Below are positions 59,856 to 64,000 of a DNA stretch of 64,000 bases, piece after piece. The position numbers and the translations under genes are program-made. Source of the DNA: Littorina saxatilis (taxonomy: Eukaryota > Mollusca > Gastropoda > Littorinimorpha > Littorinidae); contig NC_090253.1 of the NCBI RefSeq assembly GCF_037325665.1, forward strand, positions 17,408,199-17,472,198, in the 5' to 3' direction. Numbering within the stretch: the stretch's first letter is position 1; the number at the start of each line of letters is the position of its first letter. The notes under the pieces are model-generated. The model was not told where the DNA came from, made no database searches, and was given only the letters and a program-made list of their open reading frames with translations.

Positions 59856-60416
59856 CAGGCATGGGAATTGAAAATTGTAAAAAAGGCGGAAAATTTATAA
59901 CTGAAGACGCAAAGCGTCAAGTCGACGGCGCGAAGCGCCTAGCCTTACTAGGGGGGTCCGGGGGCATGCCCCCCCGGAAATTTTTTTTCTCCAAAGAACC
60001 CAGATGGTGCAATCTGGTGTCATCTGAGCTCCAAGTTTGCCATTAAATTCTGTTTTTAGAATCAGAGTTTTTAGTACAAAAATATACCAAATTTTGCTTA
60101 CATGTATTATATATATGGTTTAAATTTGTAAAAAAAATTATCTGTTGAGACAAACAGAAAAATGTAACTTGTAACACAATCTGTGCAATCTGGTTTACTT
60201 TCAAACATAAAAGTTCAATAACTGAGGCGGGCGGTAGCAGTGCGTAAACAAAGTACGGAAAGTTTTCGCGGGCTTTTGCGCAAAGGCCAAAGTAACCGGT
60301 GCTTTTTTTGTGTGCCTCCCCCCTTTATTTTTTTGGCGGACACTTTTGCATTTTCGGCGGAACAAAAAAAAAAATTCGGCGGAAATCCGCCATTTGGCGG
60401 ACAATTCCCATGCCTG
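59856..60416. mobile_element. DNA transposon with CAGGCATGGGAATT ends, TSD CACAAC
   Basis: Perfect 13-14 base inverted ends CAGGCATGGGAATT / AATTCCCATGCCTG and perfect CACAAC flanks (59850-59855, 60417-60422). Internal palindromes 'ggggggtccgggggcatgcc' and 'gcgcgaagcgc'. Subterminal GGCGGA repeats. Confidence 0.88.
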
Positions 60417-60422
60417 CACAAC

Positions 60423-61352
60423 GGACTCTGCACCCGGGTTGTTGGCCTTTAAAGTCAACACCTGTGGTTTGTAGAGTTCTGTTTGTGATGGGGTCTGGTG
60501 GTCTGTATGTTCATGGAAACCTTCGGGTTTGCATAACAGTTTTTAGCCCTAACATTTTCAATCCTGTTTGATTGCACTTCGCTTCCCAAGGTGATCGTAG
60601 TGTTTCGGCACACGGTTACAAATGTATCATGAAGAGATGGCAGCTATCTTCCTAACTTTCAACACTCAGGTACACACACACACATGATGAAGACAGAACT
60701 GTAAATGGGAAGTTTTACTCTTGCTTGCACAAGCTAAACAGCATATGTCAATGTATTTTCCATCAACTCTGATCAAAAAGAATACAACTAGAATATACAA
60801 GGATTCATTCATCTGCAAAAACGAACGCAATTAGCTTCAGTAATAATGAGTTCTCAATCAAAACCAAGCAAGAAATGATACGTGCAAAACGCATGCGGGT
60901 TTAAAATAAAGAAAACAAAATACCATCTTCAGTTGTATCGGAGATAAAAGTACACAAATGTGGACCCAGTTTTCACATGTTAAGCATGATTACTTAGTGC
61001 AATCTGAATGATATCAATGAAACAAAGCATCCTGAGCATATCTGAAATGTGAAGTACCAACATACCGCACAACAAAAGAGAAGAAAGAGGCATAGATATC
61101 AAACATTCATGCAAACTACATTGTAAGCATTGACATTGGAATCATTTTCTTCATTAACTGTTCAACCTGTGTGTGTGTGTGTGTGTGCTCACAAGCCTGT
61201 ACCAAGATTCATGGATAATATTACATTTTCACAAAATTTGTACTACTCATAAATCCTTCAAGGCAACATTGTTTTCTTGTCCCCAACAACTGGTACTGTG
61301 ACTTTGTTCATTGAAACCGGATTCATCCAAAATTCACATGAGCACCTGAAAG
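60423..61352. other. Intergenic, C1orf50 and RPA1 3' ends
   Basis: Between the convergent genes. A short (GT)n at 61170-61188. No gene recognised; the 3' UTR ends could not be placed. Confidence 0.5.
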
Positions 61353-61358
61353 TACCCA

Positions 61359-62259
61359 CAGGGTCCCCACTGGTTTTTAGAAACAAAATTCCATGACTTT
61401 TCCATGAGCCTGAATAACATTTTCCATGACTAGATCCACAGGTCGTCATTTCCAAACACGCACACTTTTTACGTCTTGTCACTGCCAGTTTTGACACTGG
61501 CTTGCTTTGCACTGAATTTGAGTCAGTTTCTACGCAGTGTCTCTTCGACAAGCAAGTCAAGCATTTGCTACGCAGTCAGATTATCGGTAATGTTTGCTTG
61601 TCCCGTCATTTCACTAAACTGGACCAGCCACTGTTTGTATCCATCTGCACTTTCGTAAATTCCGTTTCGTAACCGTCACTGTGACTTGACGAACTGTCAT
61701 TTTTTTTCACCGCGATACACAGTTCATTGCGAAGATCTTCCTTGGTAATTCGTTCCAATTCCGCATACTTTTTGATGTCAAGAAACAACTCAAAAGAAAG
61801 TTTCAAACTCATCATCCTCCATCTTGCTTGTCGAAGCGCTAAAGTACTTTATCGATGCAAAAACAAAAGCAAAAAACTTCGACGAAACCGACTCAAATGC
61901 AGCGCAGACGACACGACGAGATAACGGAAGGAAGTGAGCCTCGCTTTGGCTCAAGTGCCGTTAAAAATACCGTTATTCTCGTATGCAAATACGAACGAGA
62001 AGTTGGTCATACGAACAAGCCTTGTGCTGGCGACGCAAATCGCTGCTGGCTGGCAAAGTGGGGGGGGGGGGGATGGAGAATGGCTGGGCGACGATAATAG
62101 CCGCTGGCGTGCTAAAGGTTATTTTTTTTTCTTTCTTATTTTTGTTAAATTCCATGACTTTCCATGACTTGAATTGAAATTCCATGACTTTCCAGGCCTG
62201 GAAAATTAAAAATCAAATTCCTTGACTTTCCAGGTTTTCCATGACCTGTACGAACCCTG
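61359..62259 (-). mobile_element. DNA transposon with CAGGGTTCGTACAG-type ends, TSD TACCCA
   Basis: On -, it starts CAGGGTTCGTACAGGTCATG and ends at CAGGGTCCCCACTGG (as read from the left). Perfect TACCCA flanks at 61353-61358 and 62260-62265. Subterminal TTCCATGACTTTCCATGACTT repeats at both ends. A minus-strand frame at 61815-61606 (FLDIKKYAELERITKEDLRN) may be the remnant start of its own protein. Confidence 0.8.
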
Positions 62260-62444
62260 TACCCATCCAGTCAAAATGACTCATCATCTGGAAGGTCTTA
62301 GAGGATACAAGAAAACCGAGGCCTAACCAAGCAAGTCCAATAAGCTGAATGTTGTTGCCCGTTGAGAGGCTTGCAGTCAAATATGACGTGCAGGGCAGGG
62401 CGGTCGGACAAGACTTCTACAGTCTCATCAGTCGGACAAAAAGT

Positions 62445-62546
62445 TTACAGTCCCATTTTCTGAATCTCCTCCACAAGGTGCTTGCCGTACTGCGTGTAGT
62501 CCACAGGTGTGGCTGCAACACACACTGTCTTCAGCCGGCTTTCCTC
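62445..62546 (-). CDS. RPA1: RPA1 last coding exon
   Basis: EESRLKTVCVAATPVDYTQY to MGL, stop TAA at 62445-62447. Confidence 0.95.
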   Translation of the reverse strand, partial: EESRLKTVCVAATPVDYTQYGKHLVEEIQKMGL

Positions 62547-64000
62547 CTGCACAAAATAATATTAAATCATGTTATTCAGACGTGCTTAGATATTTTTTGA
62601 GAAAAATCACTAGCAGCCATTAGTTTGATAAATTGTTCCTTGCATGACTTAAACTGGGATTGAAATGAAAAAGCTTACTGGGGTGTGTCCCCCTCCTTAG
62701 AATATCTGTTATTAGAAAAAAAAGATGATGAGATAAGCTTGTTGCCAGTATCATTTCCAAATGACATTTGGCCGAAGACAAGGTTACTATCTGCAAGGTC
62801 AGAAAGCAGGGCACTCACATTGTAAACCTCCACCTTGGCACGCAGTTTGAAGACGTAGTCTTTGAACAAAGCCTGCTGGAACACCTGATCGAACGCAGCT
62901 TCATTCTGCAACAACAGCGCGAAGTCAAGTATGAGCCAGGCATGGGAATTCCAAAATAGAAAAAACTCTGAAAATAGGCCGAGGTCCAGGTGCCGCCTAG
63001 GCCCCGGCGGGGTACAGGGGCAGAGCCCCGTTGGGGAAACAGAGGGGGGGGGGAGCCTTTGCCCCCCGGTAGGAAAACGAATTAAAAAGTTTTAGACCAA
63101 TATTTTGATAGTTCTCGTGTAAGCAAATAATGGTTAGAGAGACAATAATATACACATGATTTAATTTACCTTTTTTTTGCCGCAAACATTTATTTTTATT
63201 TTCGCAGAAATTCGCCATTTCACGGACAATTTCCATGCCTGATGAGCTTCGGAGAAAAAAACAACCAATACTGAATAGGACCCGCTCAGCTGAAATCTGA
63301 TGGGATTTTTGTTTGTTTGTTTGCTTAACGCCCAGCCGACCACGAAGGGCCATATCAGGGCGGTGCTGCTTTGACATATAACGTGCGCCAGACACAAGAC
63401 AGAAGTTCCAGCACAGGCTTCGTGTCTCACCCAGTCACATTATTCTGACACCGGACCAACCAGTCCTAGCACTAACCCCATAATGCCAGACGCCAGGCGG
63501 AGCAGCCACTAGATTGCCAATTTTAAAGTCTTAGGTATGACCCGGCCGGGGTTCGAACCCACGACCTCCCGATCACGGGGCGGACGCCTTACCACTAGGC
63601 CCACCGTGCCGGTCTATCTGATGGGATAAAGTCGAAGCCGCGAAGCAGGCTAAAAATAAATTTTAAAAACCCACAGTAGGACTGAAAATGGTCATATATC
63701 AAGGGCCTTTTTGTCTACTCCTAAAAATATCTTGGAGAAAAATGTGGAAGAATATTCGTCCCTTCGGGTCTATCTAATTCCTTGCCAATTTTGTTAACTA
63801 TTCACTTAATCCAAGTCGCAATTAATCACCTGTAATGTACACAAATACACCGGAGATGCAGGTCTGTTTCGGTCATAAATACTGAGTACTGACCACACCA
63901 GAACAAAGCTGTTAACACTGATCCACACTCTCACATTCTGTCTCATGTCCCCCAGCTCATCAGCCTTGACCCCCAGCAGTGTCTCCGCCGACTCCTGGAA
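62445..64000 (-). CDS. RPA1: RPA1, replication protein A large subunit, C-terminal 84 residues (partial)
   Basis: Three exons on -: 63935-64000 (runs off the window), 62819-62905 and 62445-62546, all phase 0. Translation FQESAETLLGVKADELGDMR, QN, then NEAAFDQVFQQALFKDYVFK and LRAKVEVYN, then EESRLKTVCVAATPVDYTQY and GKHLVEEIQKMGL. This aligns residue for residue with the human RPA70 C-terminus (FQESAEAILG..., [46 protein letters not shown]). The region is the end of DNA-binding domain C, which contacts RPA32 and RPA14. RPA binds single-stranded DNA in replication and repair. A MITE and a SINE lie in the first visible intron, the MITE only 31 bases from the acceptor. Confidence 0.95.
62819..62905 (-). 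CDS. RPA1: RPA1 penultimate exon
   Basis: 29 codons NEAAFDQVFQQALFKDYVFK and LRAKVEVYN. Acceptor gttgttgcag, donor gtgagt. Confidence 0.95.
62937..63241. mobile_element. MITE with CAGGCATGGGAATT ends, TSD ATGAGC
   Basis: CAGGCATGGGAATT and AATTTCCATGCCTG with perfect ATGAGC at 62931-62936 and 63242-63247. Carries, inverted, the GC-rich module of the element at 30581. Confidence 0.87.
63307..63614 (-). mobile_element. tRNA-derived SINE family A, copy 3
   Basis: Tail (TTTG)n then GCTTAACGCCCAGCC; head at 63614. ATCTGATGGGAT flanks both sides, a perfect 12-bp duplication. Confidence 0.92.
63935..64000 (-). CDS. RPA1: RPA1 exon, partial at window edge
   Basis: FQESAETLLGVKADELGDMR and QN, then donor gtgaga. 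Confidence 0.93.

Overview
This is eukaryotic genomic DNA with split genes, very long introns and heavy repeat content. The repeats (several tRNA-derived SINE families, an ~850-base family opening with a self-complementary ACATTTAGTCAA...TTGACTAAATGT, and an element full of TCAAGGTCA motifs) look to me like those of gastropod molluscs, probably a periwinkle-like caenogastropod. That assignment is from memory of such sequence, not from a search.

Four host genes are supported by exon-by-exon similarity and matching splice phases. (1) The C-terminal ~771 residues of ERCC6L/PICH, the SNF2 translocase of anaphase ultrafine DNA bridges, lie on + in nine exons between 5671 and 42073. The window enters at helicase motif V; earlier exons are off the left edge. 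One intron (6844-30398) is 23.6 kb. (2) RWDD4, complete on - (six coding exons, 51351 to 46242). (3) A C1orf50/DUF2452 homologue, complete on + (five coding exons, 53854 to 58790). (4) The C-terminal end of RPA1, the large subunit of replication protein A, on - (three exons, 64000 to 62445). ERCC6L and RWDD4 converge, RWDD4 and C1orf50 diverge, and C1orf50 and RPA1 converge. Nothing suggests co-transcription. Two of the four (PICH and RPA1) act in genome maintenance.

Layout: 1-5316 holds a broken DIRS-type retroelement fossil. 5671-42073 is ERCC6L, whose giant intron holds a 14-bp minisatellite (10.4-11.2 kb), a complex satellite field with a 147-bp unit (11.2-18.7 kb), a degenerate minus-strand exon, DNA transposons, a 5'-truncated LINE and a 3-kb 30-bp minisatellite (26.4-29.5 kb). 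42-46 kb is a convergent intergenic stretch with long hairpins. 46-64 kb holds the three smaller genes with many short non-autonomous elements in their introns.

The most striking signal is a set of seven non-autonomous DNA transposons with four different but related terminal inverted repeats, all flanked by 6-bp target duplications. Four duplications are at single-copy sites and perfect, one perfect duplication is confirmed by an empty site elsewhere in the window, and two are 5/6 matches. Two elements with different termini share an internal GC-rich module. Also notable are two element families with Helentron-like ends, one carrying about ten nuclear-receptor-type TCAAGGTCA sites and having paralogous empty sites nearby, and two ERCC6L introns carrying ghost copies of exon edges with their splice sites.
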